Below are positions 32,913 through 42,999 of a stretch of DNA of 64,000 nt, one piece after another; the stretch's first letter is position 1, and every line of letters begins with the position of its first letter. The translations under genes and the position numbers were made by a program. The stretch comes from Phascolarctos cinereus (lineage: Eukaryota > Chordata > Mammalia > Diprotodontia > Phascolarctidae), in assembly GCF_002099425.1 (NCBI RefSeq), contig NW_018344216.1, forward strand, positions 685,501-749,500. Direction: 5' to 3'. The notes below the pieces were generated by a model. That model saw nothing but the letters and a program-made list of their open reading frames with translations, had not been told where the DNA came from and did no database searches.

Positions 32913-32924
32913 CCATGACCAAAT

Positions 32925-32964
32925 GTATATATATATATACATATACATATGTATATATATATAC

Positions 32965-32995
<31 letters not shown>

Positions 32996-33181
32996 TATAT
33001 ACACACAGATACACACACACACACACACACACACACATATTTTTAGTGAGGCGATTGGGTTTAAGTGACTTGCCCACAGTCACACAGCTAGAAAGTATTA
33101 TGTGTCTGAGGCCAGATTTGAACCCAGGTCCTCCTGACTCCAGGGCTGGTACTCTATCCACTGCACCACCTAGCTGCCCCC
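32925..33181 (-). mobile_element. A-tailed marsupial SINE whose tail is a TA/CA microsatellite, with 12 bp target-site duplication
   Basis: The SINE body (33040-33181) is antisense: gaggcgattgggtttaagtgacttgcccacagtcacacagctag ... ccactgcaccacctagctgcccc. Its tail side (32925-33039) is now (TA)n(CA)n. CCATGACCAAAT occurs at 32913-32924 and again at 33182-33193, so the microsatellite lies inside the inserted unit. The 101-107 codon frames over the tail are low-complexity artefacts. Confidence 0.85.
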
Positions 33182-33234
33182 CCATGACCAAATCTTAAGG
33201 GCCATCTTTTACAGAAAAAGAAAGGAAAATAGAA

Positions 33235-33603
33235 ATGGACAATGATGACAAGGTTGAAATATTCAACTTTTATTTTGCTTCTATCTTCTCTTTCATAAAA
33301 TATGATCTTTGGAGCAAAAAGGATACAATAAGAATTTCAACAAGGAATTTAAGTTGAATATAAGTCAGGACATAGAGATCACTCAATGGCAATTAATAAG
33401 CTCAGGTTGCCAGGTAAATCCAAATGGATTCCATTCTAGGGTACTAAAGGAACTAGCAGCTATGAGTACTAAACTGCTCTTGATAATCTTTGAAAGATCT
33501 TAGAGAGAGGGCAAGGTGCCCTAGGGAAAGGAGCATATGTTTTCATTTTATAGAAAGAGAAGATCTGGGCAAGTCACTTAACCCCAATTGCCTCACCAAA
33601 AAG

Positions 33604-33650
<47 letters not shown>

Positions 33651-33885
33651 GACACTTCAAACCGTAGGCCAGTGAACTCAAATTTCTGGCAAGATTCTAG
33701 AGTAGTCATTAAAAACTTGATGTTAGCTTCAAGGTAGGTCTCTAGTAGAGTGCTTCAAGGATCTATTCTTGGCTTTCTGTTATTGAACTTATTTTTTTTA
33801 ATACTGATTTGGATGAGGCAATAAAAGGCATATTTCTTAGACTTGCTGATGACACAAAGCTATAATGCAATAGCTAATATGTCTC
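33235..33885 (+). mobile_element. CR1/L3 LINE ORF2 relic
   Basis: Plus-strand landmarks: caacttttattttgcttctatcttctc, aatatgatctttggagcaaaaagga, tagggtactaaaggaactagcagc, gataatctttgaaagatct, ggccagtgaactcaaatttctgg, ggtctctagtagagtgcttcaagg, agacttgctgatgacacaaagc. An SINE tail with a (GA)n run interrupts it at 33566-33648. Confidence 0.6.
33566..33648 (+). repeat. 5'-truncated A-tailed SINE with a (GA)n tail, nested in CR1/L3
   Basis: ctgggcaagtcacttaaccccaattgcctcaccaaaaa is the 3' end of the same short SINE family as at 32925-33181 and 57316-57475. It runs straight into about 20 GA units (33609-33648). Confidence 0.7.
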
Positions 33886-33956
33886 CAGTATCTTTGCCAA
33901 CAAAACCCCAAATGGGGTCATGAAGAGTCAGACAAGACTGGAAACAGCTCAACAAC
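33884..33956 (+). repeat. MAR1 3' end fragment
   Basis: ctccagtatctttgccaacaaaaccccaaatggggtcatgaagagtcagacaagactgg and a caacaac end. The 5' part is absent. Confidence 0.75.
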
Positions 33957-34006
33957 TTCCTGACTCCAAGTCTAACCCTATATCCACCAGGCTATCTAGT
34001 TGCCAA
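33957..34006 (-). repeat. Antisense SINE head fragment
   Basis: ttcctgactccaagtctaaccctatatccaccaggctatctagttgcc is the antisense 5' end of a MIR/MAR-type SINE. It abuts the MAR1 fragment in opposite orientation. Confidence 0.55.
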
Positions 34007-34162
34007 AACTGAGGACCATTGCAAAGGAGAAACCCACCTGAGATTTGAGGTTAATTGGCATTGCCAGACCACCAGGATTGTTCTCTGGAATATCTAAAGT
34101 AATTTGATTTCTCTGTGTTCCCCCTAGCTATTGAAATAGGGGCAATAAGCCACATGCATTAT

Positions 34163-34640
34163 TTAGTCATTCAACCAAGCATTTCTTGAGAGCCTTCTCT
34201 GTGCTAGGGACTGTGGAGGACACAGAAAGAGACAAGGCTACCCTCACCATGGGTGAGCAACTCCTGTTGCTGAAACAAAACAGAGCAGCCAGTGAACAAG
34301 CCTAAGGAAGTGTATAAGCTAGTATAAGGCTCTACTTCAGGATACATAACTGCTGGAGAAATTCAGATCAAGGGAAATGTCCTAGTAGCACAGGGTTTGC
34401 CTAGAAAGGATTCACGGAATAGTTGGGTCTTTATCTGGTTCCTGAAGGAAATATAAAATTGGGATGGCAGAAAGGGGAGAGGAAGAATTTCATGAACAAA
34501 GGAACAAAGGACGGAACATGGTATATGAGAAGAAGAAGAGGATCTGGAAAAACCAGATCAAAGGATCCAGGTGGAGGAAGAGTCTGAGACAGAAGATCAC
34601 TGGTGACTTTAGATTACTTTATGACTTAGAATGACTTTCA
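34163..34640 (-). mobile_element. L2-type LINE 3' part (diverged)
   Basis: Antisense L2-like start: tagtcattcaaccaagcatttcttgag, ctctgtgctagggactgtggagg. It continues to aaggaacaaaggacggaacatgg and a degraded gactttcattttatg. Identification is weaker past 34260. Confidence 0.45.
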
Positions 34641-34654
34641 TTTTATGTGTTTTT

Positions 34655-34903
34655 TGCAGTAATAATAGCTAACATTTATATAGAGCTTTGAATACTTTAC
34701 AAATATTATCTTATATCTTCACAACAACCCTAAGAAGTGGGCACTATTATTGTCTTCATTTTACAGGTAAAGAAACTGAGGCAGGTAGAAGTGAAGTGCC
34801 CGGGGTCATGCAGCTAATAAGTATTTGAGGCAGGATTTGAACTCAGGACTTTCAGATTCCAAGTCCTAGACTCTATCCACTGTGCCACCCAACTGCCTCT
34901 GGA
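34655..34903 (-). repeat. MIR/THER1-type SINE
   Basis: Antisense: aataatagctaacatttatatagagc, cacaacaaccctaagaagtgggcac, cattttacaggtaaagaaactgaggc, ccggggtcatgcagctaataag, ctctatccactgtgccacccaactgcc. Confidence 0.8.
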
Positions 34904-34904
34904 G

Positions 34905-35080
34905 CACTGTGTTGGAAAGAGAGCAGGAAGAAGAATAAGGAGACTTAAGTGCTAGTCCTAATTTTTCTGTTGACTCATTCCATGACCTCATGTAAGTCAT
35001 TTAGGCTCTCTATGCCTCAGTTTCCTTTTCTGTAAAATAAAGGGTTTGGGATTGTTGTTAGGGTCCCTTTCAAATAAAAA
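34905..35080 (+). repeat. MIR-family SINE
   Basis: Plus: actgtgttggaaagagagc, cattccatgacctcatgtaagtcatttaggctctctatgcctcagtttccttttctgtaaaataaaggg. It forms an inverted pair with the antisense THER1 copy directly before it. Confidence 0.65.
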
Positions 35081-35908
35081 ACTTATAGAAGTTTACAAAC
35101 TTTTTGAAAAGGGGAGCAAATTGTAAGGTTATAGAGGTAAAAGTATAGGCTTCTCATTCTGAGTTGGGCTCAGTCTGGTCTTGGTTGGAAGGAAAGATTA
35201 TTTCACTGACAATCAATTCATCAGGGAAACTTGGTCTACTTCCAGCCATTAACACAATTCAAGAGAAACTGCTCAAACTGAAAATATTCTAGGTTTATTA
35301 CTTGGTGCTGCAAATGGAAGTCAGACTAGTTATAGGGAAAAAATAGAAGAAACCAAGGTGTCAGATCTGAAGGAGGCAAGCACAGCCAGATACCAGAGTC
35401 TAAGCCCCAGCAGCCTCAGTGTGATGCTGAGAGGAAAAGGGGAAATTGAATGGGAAAAGATGAAAGGGAAAGCCAGAACCTAAAGGCAGGCTGGATCTGT
35501 ATCAAAGGAAAACCAGAGATTTGCCCCTGCGGATGTGAGTCACCTGGCAACAAGGTGGAATGATTTGTGGGCTCCTTTTGATGGGGCAGGTTGGCCACAC
35601 CCATCTTGGCACCATACCCATCTCAACAGCTGGAAGGACCAGTGACTCTTTCAGCCAGATTGTTGGTGGGTTCCGAAAGAAGGAAGAGAATTCAGGTGAG
35701 AGCTGGATGTTGAATCAAGGGATACTCTTCTCAACAAATTGGAAACTTATACATGTTCAGATGTGGATGGAAGAAAAGCCAGTGGAAAAAGAGGTTAAAG
35801 CTATTAGGAAGGGCAACATGTATGAGAAAAAGATCTGTGAGATGGTGAGAAAGGATGAGGTCCAAAGCATTAGTGAAGGGGTTGGATTTAAAAGGGGGAA
35901 GGATATCT
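35081..35908. other. No recognised feature
   Basis: Unclassified sequence. Open frames run from here into the TATC array and are artefacts of it. Confidence 0.45.
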
Positions 35909-35909
35909 C

Positions 35910-35949
35910 TATGTATCTATGTATCTATCTATGTATCTATGTATCTATG

Positions 35950-35998
<49 letters not shown>

Positions 35999-36317
35999 AC
36001 CTTCCTACCTATCTACCTACCTACCTACCTATCTATCTATCATTTATCTATCTCATCTATTTATCTCTTCTATTTATCTCATCCTTATCTCATCTATCTA
36101 TCTATATCATCTATCTGTATTATCTTTCTATCTTTATCATCTATCTATATAATATCTATCTCATATATCTATTCATCTATCATCTATATTACCTATCTCA
36201 TCTATCTATCCATCCATCCATCTGTATCACCTATTTATCTCTATTATCTATCTCATATTTACCTCATCTATCTCTCATATATCCATCTGTCATCTATGTT
36301 TATCCATCTATCTATCC

Positions 36318-36368
<51 letters not shown>

Positions 36369-36393
36369 AATCTATCTATCTATTATCTATCTC
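35910..36393. repeat. (TATC)n tetranucleotide array
   Basis: About 480 bases of TATC units with TACC, TTTC and CATC variants. The longest pure runs are near 35950-35985 and 36300-36367. It keeps frames open for 190-280 codons (Tyr/Leu/Ser/Ile), none of which is a gene. Confidence 0.95.
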
Positions 36394-37119
36394 ATGCTTT
36401 GAGACTCCAGAATATACTGGAAAGTAGAGGTACATAATGAGAAAGCTCTTATTTGATTCAGTAAGGGTCACTAACTCACACAAAGTCATTTGCTAAAACA
36501 AAGGGATGGAGGAAAGGCTTGGAGATTTGAAGAAAAAGGAAGTTTGGAACAGTGAGTTTTTGTTTTTGTTTTTTTACCAAAAAAAAGCTATGGGGGATGA
36601 ACCGTAGGGATCAAGAGTTGCCAGGATTTTGCCGAAGAGCACAAGAGCAAAAACACAGTGTCCCAAAAGTCCTAAGAATTTTGGGACACCTTGTATAAAC
36701 ACATATATGCATGCTTGCATGCACACATACACACTTATGCATTATTAGGCACAGCTTCTTTGTTTGTTTTGTTTTGTTTTTTCCCCAGTAATGTTCCAGC
36801 TGCTGAGATAGCAAACTAAATGGAAGAGAAGGTGAAGGCTCCTTGGGTGAAGGTTGCTGGTTGCTACCTGCATAAGCACCCAGAAGGGAGCTTCTGTCAG
36901 ATTCAAATTAAGACCAGAATAAGCTGTTTAGGTCATTTAACTCTGTGCTTCAGTGTTTCTGTTGGTAAAAAAAATTTGCCAAACTTGTAAGTTTCTCTAG
37001 TGTGAAGACAGAGATAGGGAACAGACCTATGATTTCTTTGGTATAGGGAAGTGCTGGACAACAATTACCAGTTCAGGTCAGTACCTTCTCTGCAATTTAT
37101 AGAGTTATGTAGAGAGTTT
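36394..37119. other. Unclassified sequence with a mariner-like terminal palindrome
   Basis: The only notable feature is GTGTCCCAAAA (36658-36668) and its exact reverse complement TTTTGGGACAC (36679-36689), separated by 10 bases. The tgtcccaaaa motif is typical of mariner-type inverted terminal repeats. Confidence 0.4.
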
Positions 37120-37340
37120 GTTGTTGTTATTCATGACCGCATTTGGGGTTTTCTTGGCAAGGAGTGTTTGCCATTTCCTTCTCCAGCTCACTTTACAGAT
37201 GAGGAAATTGAGACAAACAAGGTGAAGTGACTTGCCCAGGGTCACACAGCTACTGTGAGGCCAGATTTGAAGTAGGGAAAATGATTCTTCCTGACTTCAG
37301 GTCAGGAAATCTATCACCTGTGCCATCTATCTGTTCCCTA
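37120..37340 (-). mobile_element. MAR1-type CORE-SINE
   Basis: Antisense: ttgttgttattcatgaccgcatttggggttttcttgg, gtttgccatttccttctccagctc, gcccagggtcacacagctactg, atctatcacctgtgccatc. Several small deletions. Confidence 0.8.
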
Positions 37341-37369
37341 GAGGCAATGACAGCTTAGGTTGCCTCAGG

Positions 37370-37640
37370 AAGTGAACAAATATTTTTTAAGTGCCAACTA
37401 TGTACCAGGCACTACATTGATCTCTGGGAAAACAAATACAAGCAAAAAAAAAAAGAGTTCCTGCCTTCAAGAAACTTACATTCTATTGGGGGAAGACCAC
37501 TCATTAAAAGGATTCTGAAAAGGATGGGCAAAGGTGAGGAGGAAGGAGAGAAAGTACCTGAGTGCAGGCCATGGTGGAGAAAATAGTACAGAAAATCAGG
37601 ATTGGAAACCAGAAAGGAATGAAGCCCTGGGCACTTTCTT
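37370..37640 (-). mobile_element. L2-tailed interspersed repeat
   Basis: Antisense L2 terminus: gaacaaatattttttaagtgccaactatgtaccaggcac, ttcctgccttcaagaaacttacattctattggggg. The body is short and diverged, like the element at 12525-12960. Confidence 0.5.
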
Positions 37641-37685
37641 CTTCTCCTCTCCTCTCCTCTCCTTTCCTCTCCTCTCCTTTTCTTC
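37641..37685. repeat. (CTCTC)n pentanucleotide repeat
   Basis: About eight CTCTC/CTTTC units. Confidence 0.85.
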
Positions 37686-37689
37686 TTCA

Positions 37690-38068
37690 TTGACTCATTT
37701 ATTTACTTCATTCATTCATTTATTTGTTTATTTATTGCAATGGTCAAAGAATTTTTTATGTCCAAATTAAAGCCTGAAGCAATCAAATTGTTATATATTA
37801 TACACAAATCAATACAAAACATGAAATTCATAAAACATTTGTGGGGGGTTTTTTTGTTTTGTTTTTCTCAATGAGTTAGTTGAAAGGTCATAATCGCAAC
37901 AATTGCTAGGAGTATATCACCATATCATTTCCACTATAAACCTGAGCATATTTTGCTGGGCACTTGCTTTAAAACGAAGCTTCCTGAAAGCACTTACTAA
38001 TCAGAGGAAGAGATTATAAAGGCAGAGTGAGTTTCCAGAAAGAGAAAGCTTATGAGGCATGTTGAAGA
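37690..38068. other. No recognised feature
   Basis: AT-rich, with ttcattcattcattt near 37707. No gene recognised. Confidence 0.4.
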
Positions 38069-38069
38069 A

Positions 38070-38158
38070 AGCCAGTATATGTCAGAGGTCAGGTTCAAAC
38101 CTAGGTTTTCCTGATTCCAAGGTCAGTTTTCTATCTAGGACACCACATTGCCTCTCAG
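38070..38158 (-). repeat. MIR-family SINE fragment
   Basis: Antisense head: gtcagaggtcaggttcaaacctaggttttcctgattccaagg, then tatctaggacaccacattgcc. Confidence 0.55.
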
Positions 38159-38159
38159 T

Positions 38160-39290
38160 GTGAGGCTGAAGCAACTATATGTTAGTTGTTTGTTTTTTAA
38201 CACTTTGAAGAAAAACTTAAATAAACTATTACCAATATTCTTATGGCCAAGGTGAAAAAAGAAACAACTGCTCAGCAAAGCATCTGGTCAGGCTGTACTT
38301 CTAGGGCATTTTATTGAAAAGAAGAACAAAAGAGTAAAATAAATTTGACCCAAGGACTAAACATGCCCAATTGAAAAATCTTTAAAAGCCTACCCCCACA
38401 TTTCGATCCTAAACTCCCCCCCTCCTCCCTACCACAAACACATTTTACATTCCACAGTAGGTCAAATGAACAGCACCTCCCTGGTCCTTCTCCACAGTCC
38501 CCACACACAACATGCTTCTCTGGAACAGGACATTCCTAGCAGCCCGGAGTGACAACAAATGCTTTGTGTGTTCCTCCCAACATACCAGTGACAGGCAGCT
38601 GCTTTCAAGGTCAGTGCACATTAATAATTAAATATGTGATTAAAAAAACAAACAACAATCTCTCCACATTCTCCATAGATGAACCTTTTTTTTGTCATTG
38701 TCACTGTTGTACTTTTTAAGAAAAGGGAAGAAAAGAACTCAAAATTGCTCCCAAATGATAAGTTTGTCATTGCGAAATTAATACTAATATCAAGAAATGA
38801 CAAAGGACCATGTTTAGAAATTTCAGAAGATCTACCTATTCAAGATGAAGTGAGGGCATCATCAAAGGTGAAAGTGTCTACATGTTTCATCTGGCGTTAT
38901 AGAACTGTGACAGGTGTGGCTCAGAGCAGAGCACGTGGAAAAAGTCCACTAGTCACTGGCCACTCCTAACTAGAGCCGAATAGCTTGCCCTTGCCACCTG
39001 CCATAGGTCTATTTTCGGTCTCCTCCTTTGCTCCTGGCACTGTGCTACTGTAAACATGAAACATCTTTTGTTCTTTCTGCCTTGTGCATCACCTGGCAAC
39101 TCACTGCTTCTGAGCCATGCTCAGGGTTTAATAGGATGTACATTCCCCATTATTCCTGTTGGTGACAGGTTTCTGCAGAGTTGTAACTAGAAATGTTTAA
39201 ATCAAGGGCAAGCAGCCTAATTCTCCCCTCAGGCAAGTAGAATGAGATCAAATAGCCCTCTAATCCACTTTTCCCCCTTTTCTGGACCAC
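38160..39290. other. About 1.1 kb without recognised repeat; possible minus-strand 3' UTR-like block
   Basis: No interspersed repeat recognised. An AATAAA lies on the minus strand at 38312-38317, followed on that strand by a short gap and a T/G-rich stretch. That is the layout of a cleavage site, but no coding region could be tied to it. Frames at 38679-38969 (plus, 97 codons with stop) and 38508-38311 (minus) show no known domain. Confidence 0.3.
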
Positions 39291-39291
39291 A

Positions 39292-39410
39292 CCTGTGATT
39301 TCACTGGTACAGTGAGGAAACTCCCCCTAACACTGCAGGTCTGCATCTTAATGCTGTTAGAGAGTTGCCTGGGACAGGAAGAGATCAAGCGACTTACCCA
39401 AAAACAACAT
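39292..39410 (-). repeat. THER2-like SINE fragment
   Basis: Antisense of the family at 20432 and 48455: tgatttcactggtacagtgaggaaactccccctaacactgcagg, tgttagagagttgcctgggac, cgacttacccaaaaac. Confidence 0.5.
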
Positions 39411-39457
39411 CTTAAGACAAATTCAATTGAGGGGGAAGGGAGAGAGACTCTGTAACC

Positions 39458-39525
39458 ATGAATGTAATAAGCATTTATTAAGCATTTACTATAAGCCAGG
39501 CAATACACTACGGAGACACTGACTG
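39458..39525 (-). repeat. L2 3' terminus fragment
   Basis: aatgtaataagcatttattaagcatttactataagccaggc is the antisense L2 end. Only about 60 bases remain. Confidence 0.5.
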
Positions 39526-39574
39526 CTCTGGGCAGAGCGTTGAGTAGAGAAAACCACAGGTCAACGCAAAGCAA

Positions 39575-39803
39575 CTGTTGTTCCATCATTTCAGTCATGT
39601 CCTACCCTTTGGGACTCTATCCATGGAGTTTTCTCGGAAAAGATACTGGAGTGGTTTGCCATTTCCTTTTCCAGCGGCAAACAGAGGTTAATGATTTACC
39701 CAAGGTCACATAACTAGGAAGTTTCTGAGGCTGGATTTGAACTCAGGTTTTCCTGACTCCAAGCACAGCACTCTATCCACTGTTGTACCCAACATAGCTG
39801 CTG
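39575..39803 (-). mobile_element. MAR1-type CORE-SINE
   Basis: Antisense: ttccatcatttcagtcatgtcctac, gagttttctcggaaaagatactggagtggtttgccatttcc, gaggctggatttgaactcaggttttcctgactcc. The middle is shortened. Confidence 0.8.
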
Positions 39804-40644
39804 GAGGATAAATGGGGAAGAGTTCACCTAAGCTCAGACCTACAAGTACCATAAGCATTTTCTAACTTTAAATGCCCTGGAGCAAATCTCCTGTTGATCT
39901 GCCCTAGTTATGACTCTGAGTTTCTGACACAATGATTGAGCAGTCAGTACAGTAGGCTTTGACCCATTTTTGAGGTCAGTCATCTTTTTTAATTCCCTCA
40001 TCAATATTTTGAACTACTCCAGTGCTATAATGTAACCTGCTTCATAAAGAAAATTCCATTACCTTGACCACTTCCTTCTTTTTAATAACCACTTCAGTAT
40101 CAAAGGGTTCCATGCTTATAGGAGTTACTATCACATTTATTACCATGGAAATGGAACACTTGAGCTTTTCAACAAGTGGAGATTTGCACGTGACTATGAC
40201 TTAGTGTTAAGATATCAGGACTTTTACATTTGTCATGAACATCTTTCAGTTTCAGTTACTGAAAGATTAATTTGCCCCTTTCTAACAGGTTGTTTGTAGT
40301 GAGGAATAAAATCCTTGTATAGTGTAAACCTTGATTAATGGAATGTTCAGAAAAATGGGGCACTCTGGTTAACTTAGGGTTAACCCCCCAAAAAAGCTGC
40401 TTTGTATTCAAAGTCTTTCTGAAAATCTTTCCTCAGAGTCTTAATACCCGGGCTTGCCTATGCAGTGTGTGTGTATATCATCTTTATGGGATGATTGATG
40501 ATCTTGTAATGTCATGTGCGTGGTTATCTTACAGCATTGGCAGTCATAGAACCAGACTCTTAAAGTCATAAGGAACCTTACAGTCACCCATACCTAAAGC
40601 ATGACTCTGCATTCTGAACATGGCTCATTATTCTAGCCTTAATT
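39804..40644. other. No recognised feature
   Basis: Unclassified. A faint CR1-like antisense 3' end (cagtcatagaaccagactcttaaagtcataagg) near 40540-40640 is not strong enough to call. Confidence 0.4.
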
Positions 40645-41040
40645 CACAAGCTACCCTCTACATTGAAGGTAACTGACAGGCTTCAAACCTATTGGTGAGT
40701 TACAAAGATGTCTACCTGAAGCATGTGAAGACTTCCCTGGGATGGAATGGGCAGATGAGAACAATTTATTCCAATGGCCACAAAAGCAGCCAAAGCAGGC
40801 GCTGTGGAGCACTTAGAGTTTGGTCAGACATTGAAGACACCAAGGTCATCTGCTGCATCCCAGGCCATCACCAGTCATCTTGACTTTTGTCTTGCCACTG
40901 GACTTTGATGATTCTGGAAGAGAGAGTGAGGCGGATGACTCTGTGCAGCTCCCTTAAATCCAATTCATGTGCCTGTCAAGTCACCACCCTGTGACGTCAT
41001 CAGCCCTCTGAAAAGGAAGGACAAACAACTACAACCCTCC
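40645..41040 (+). mobile_element. RTE-like retrotransposon 3' end or RTE-derived SINE
   Basis: The coding-like start (cctgaagcatgtgaagacttccctgggatgg, gtcacaaaagcagcc-type block) is followed by a 3' end: cccaggccatcaccagtcatcttgacttttgtcttgccactgg, gagagagtgaggcggatgac, taaatccaattcatgtgcc, gacgtcatcagccctctg, aggacaaacaactacaa. Parts of this 3' end recur at 57541-57620 and 58215-58437. RTE assignment is inference from memory. Confidence 0.45.
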
Positions 41041-41124
41041 ATGGTTACGTTGTCCTCAGATCTGACCTTTTCCATTCCTGTTTCTGAGGATTTACGTGAG
41101 TTGGTGCCCACATTCCCTAGGTGG

Positions 41125-41388
41125 GCAATGATAATCATAATACCTAACATTTATATAGTGCTTTGTGGTTTGCAAAGCATTTTACATGTATTACTTTATT
41201 TTATCCTCCTGACAACTCTGTGGAATAAATGCTATTATCATTCTCATTTGATGGATTGGGAAACTGAGGCAGAATGATTAAGTGTCTTGATAAGGTCATG
41301 CAGTTATTGAGTTTCTGAGTCAGGATTCTAACCCAGGCCTTCCTGACTCCCTATCAGTGCTCTATGCACTATGCTGCCTGCCTGCACC
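41125..41388 (-). repeat. MIR/THER1-type SINE
   Basis: Antisense: aatacctaacatttatatagtgctttgtggtttgcaaagc, gggaaactgaggcagaatg, ctctatgcactatgctgcctgcc. Confidence 0.8.
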
Positions 41389-41587
41389 TTCTGCATTTCT
41401 AATGGCTAAGTCTCCTGGTCCTTCGAGTCCCAGCACAGATGATCTTCTCCAAGCAGCTTTTCATGATTCCTTTCCCTTCTCAATTTTTTTTGGAGTGCTT
41501 TGTCTAGATTTCTTCTTTGTTTTTTCATCATTTTACCCTGTTTTATACTTATTTATGCCCATTAGCTACATCCTACCCTGTTTTATG

Positions 41588-41817
41588 AGACAACTAGGTA
41601 GTGCAGTGGACCGAGTGCCCAGCTTGGAGTCAGGAAGACTCATCTGGCCTCAGACACTTCGTAGCTGTGTGATCCTGGGTAAGTCACTTAACCTTGCTTG
41701 CCTCAGTTTCCTCATCTGTAAAATAAGCTGGAGAAGGAAATGGCAAACCACTCCAGTATCTTTGCCAAGAAAACCCCAAATGGGGTCATGAAGAGTCAGA
41801 CACGACTGAACAACAAA
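41588..41817 (+). mobile_element. MAR1-type CORE-SINE with target-site duplication
   Basis: gagacaactaggtagtgcag head, full core, cacgactgaacaacaaa tail. CCCTGTTTTATG/ CCCTGCTTTATA at 41576-41587 and 41818-41829 form a 12 bp duplication of L2 sequence with two mismatches. Confidence 0.85.
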
Positions 41818-41936
41818 CCCTGCTTTATACTTGCCTGTTTCCATATTGAATCTTCTTAAGTTGCTCCTTAAGGACAAAAATTGCTGCTTCTCATCTTTGT
41901 ATGCTCATGGTCTAGCACTGTCCTGCATCTATGAAT

Positions 41937-42165
41937 ATGAATATGTGAATGATCTATGATCTCATCACTGTGGGAAACTCCCAGTGCAGTAATTCTTCCA
42001 CCAATACAGACTGCAATCCAGATATGACTTGGTAAATCAGTCACAGGGAGTTCTTTGGGAACACACAGCTCAAGTGACTTGTCAAAGGTCACACATCAGA
42101 AGTAGCATTTGAACTCAGTCCTTCCTGACTCTAAGCCCAGCACTCTGGCTACTGTGCGGCACAGG
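41937..42165 (-). repeat. THER2-like SINE nested in the L2 3' end
   Basis: Antisense: tcatcactgtgggaaactcccagtgcagtaattcttcc, caagtgacttgtcaaaggtcacacatcag, catttgaactcagtccttcctgactc, ggctactgtgcggc. The L2 3' tail resumes right after. Confidence 0.6.
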
Positions 42166-42200
42166 AGGTATTTAATAAATGTTGGCTGAATGATTGAAAT

Positions 42201-42402
42201 GAATTTTACTATAGATGTAAGGTGTAGGAAATTTGGACAAACGTATCCTGAGACCAGCACTTATACTAAAGGTTGTTAACTTAAAGATTGAGAAGAAGCT
42301 CTAGCTATTTAAAGATGCTAGTTATTTGGAGTCCTGTTAAATGAGATTTTATTGTATTTCTCCAGAAAGATAGGTTGAGTTCATTTCTGTGGACTGATCT
42401 TT
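42201..42402. other. No recognised feature
   Basis: Short unclassified spacer. Confidence 0.35.
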
Positions 42403-42632
42403 GTCATTATTCAGTCATTTCCAACTCTTTGTGATTGCATTTGGGGTTTTCTTGGCAAAAATATTGGAGCGGTTTGCCATTTCCTCCTCCAGTTCATTTT
42501 ACAGATGAGGAGACTGAGGCCTTTAACTGAGGGTTAAGTGACTTGTTTAGGGTCACACAGTTAGTAAGTGTCTGAGGCCACACTTGAACTCAGATCTTCC
42601 TGATTCCAGGCCCGGTGCTTTATCTGCTGCAT
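42403..42632 (-). mobile_element. MAR1-type CORE-SINE
   Basis: Antisense: gtcattattcagtcatttccaactc, gcatttggggttttcttggc, gcggtttgccatttcctcctcc, gggtcacacagttagtaagtg, gatcttcctgattccaggcc. Confidence 0.85.
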
Positions 42633-42842
42633 TTCAAGTCTGTTTATTAAGCAGAGGAGAGATACTAGATTGACAATAGTCAGGGAAGTCACTAGTCTTG
42701 CATATCTCCCTAAGGGGGTGTGGTGAGCTAGAGAATTGCTGGAATTTATAGAGTCCCATAGTTAAAATAGTAGCTATATTGGGATTTAGAATTGTCCAGA
42801 AAGGGGAATTTGCTACACTGACCTGTACTTAATAGAATCCTT
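42633..42842. other. No recognised feature
   Basis: Short unclassified spacer. Confidence 0.35.
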
Positions 42843-42980
42843 AGGTTTCCTTCAAAGCATGGCTCAAATGCTACCTCCTTCATGAGATCTTTCCCAAACT
42901 TACCTGCCAATGGCTCCCCTCTCCAATTACTTCATCCTGGTTTTACATATATTATATATATACTTAATATGTATCCTCTA
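42843..42980 (+). repeat. L2 LINE fragment near the 3' end
   Basis: ggtttccttcaaagcatggctcaaatgctacctccttcatgagatctttccc is the L2 C-terminal coding end. A degraded 3' region follows. Confidence 0.6.
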
Positions 42981-42999
42981 AGCCACTTCTCAAAGGACA

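Larger units (their letters stand above)
41390..42200 (+). mobile_element. L2 LINE 3' end with two SINE insertions
   Basis: L2 segments: 41390-41587 (ccttcgagtcccagcacag, tccaagcagcttttcatgattcc), 41818-41936 (gctgcttctcatctttgtatgctcatggtctagc) and 42166-42200 (ggtatttaataaatgttggctgaatgattg). A MAR1 and a THER2-like SINE separate them. Confidence 0.65.

Noticed and set aside
35910-36393. Possible CRISPR-like array
   Set aside because: Units are 4 bp without spacers; this is a vertebrate microsatellite.
35560-36427. Open frame of 280 codons (and one of 190) on the plus strand
   Set aside because: Most of its length is the TATC array (Tyr-Leu-Ser-Ile repeats). No protein domain; artefact of a tetranucleotide repeat.
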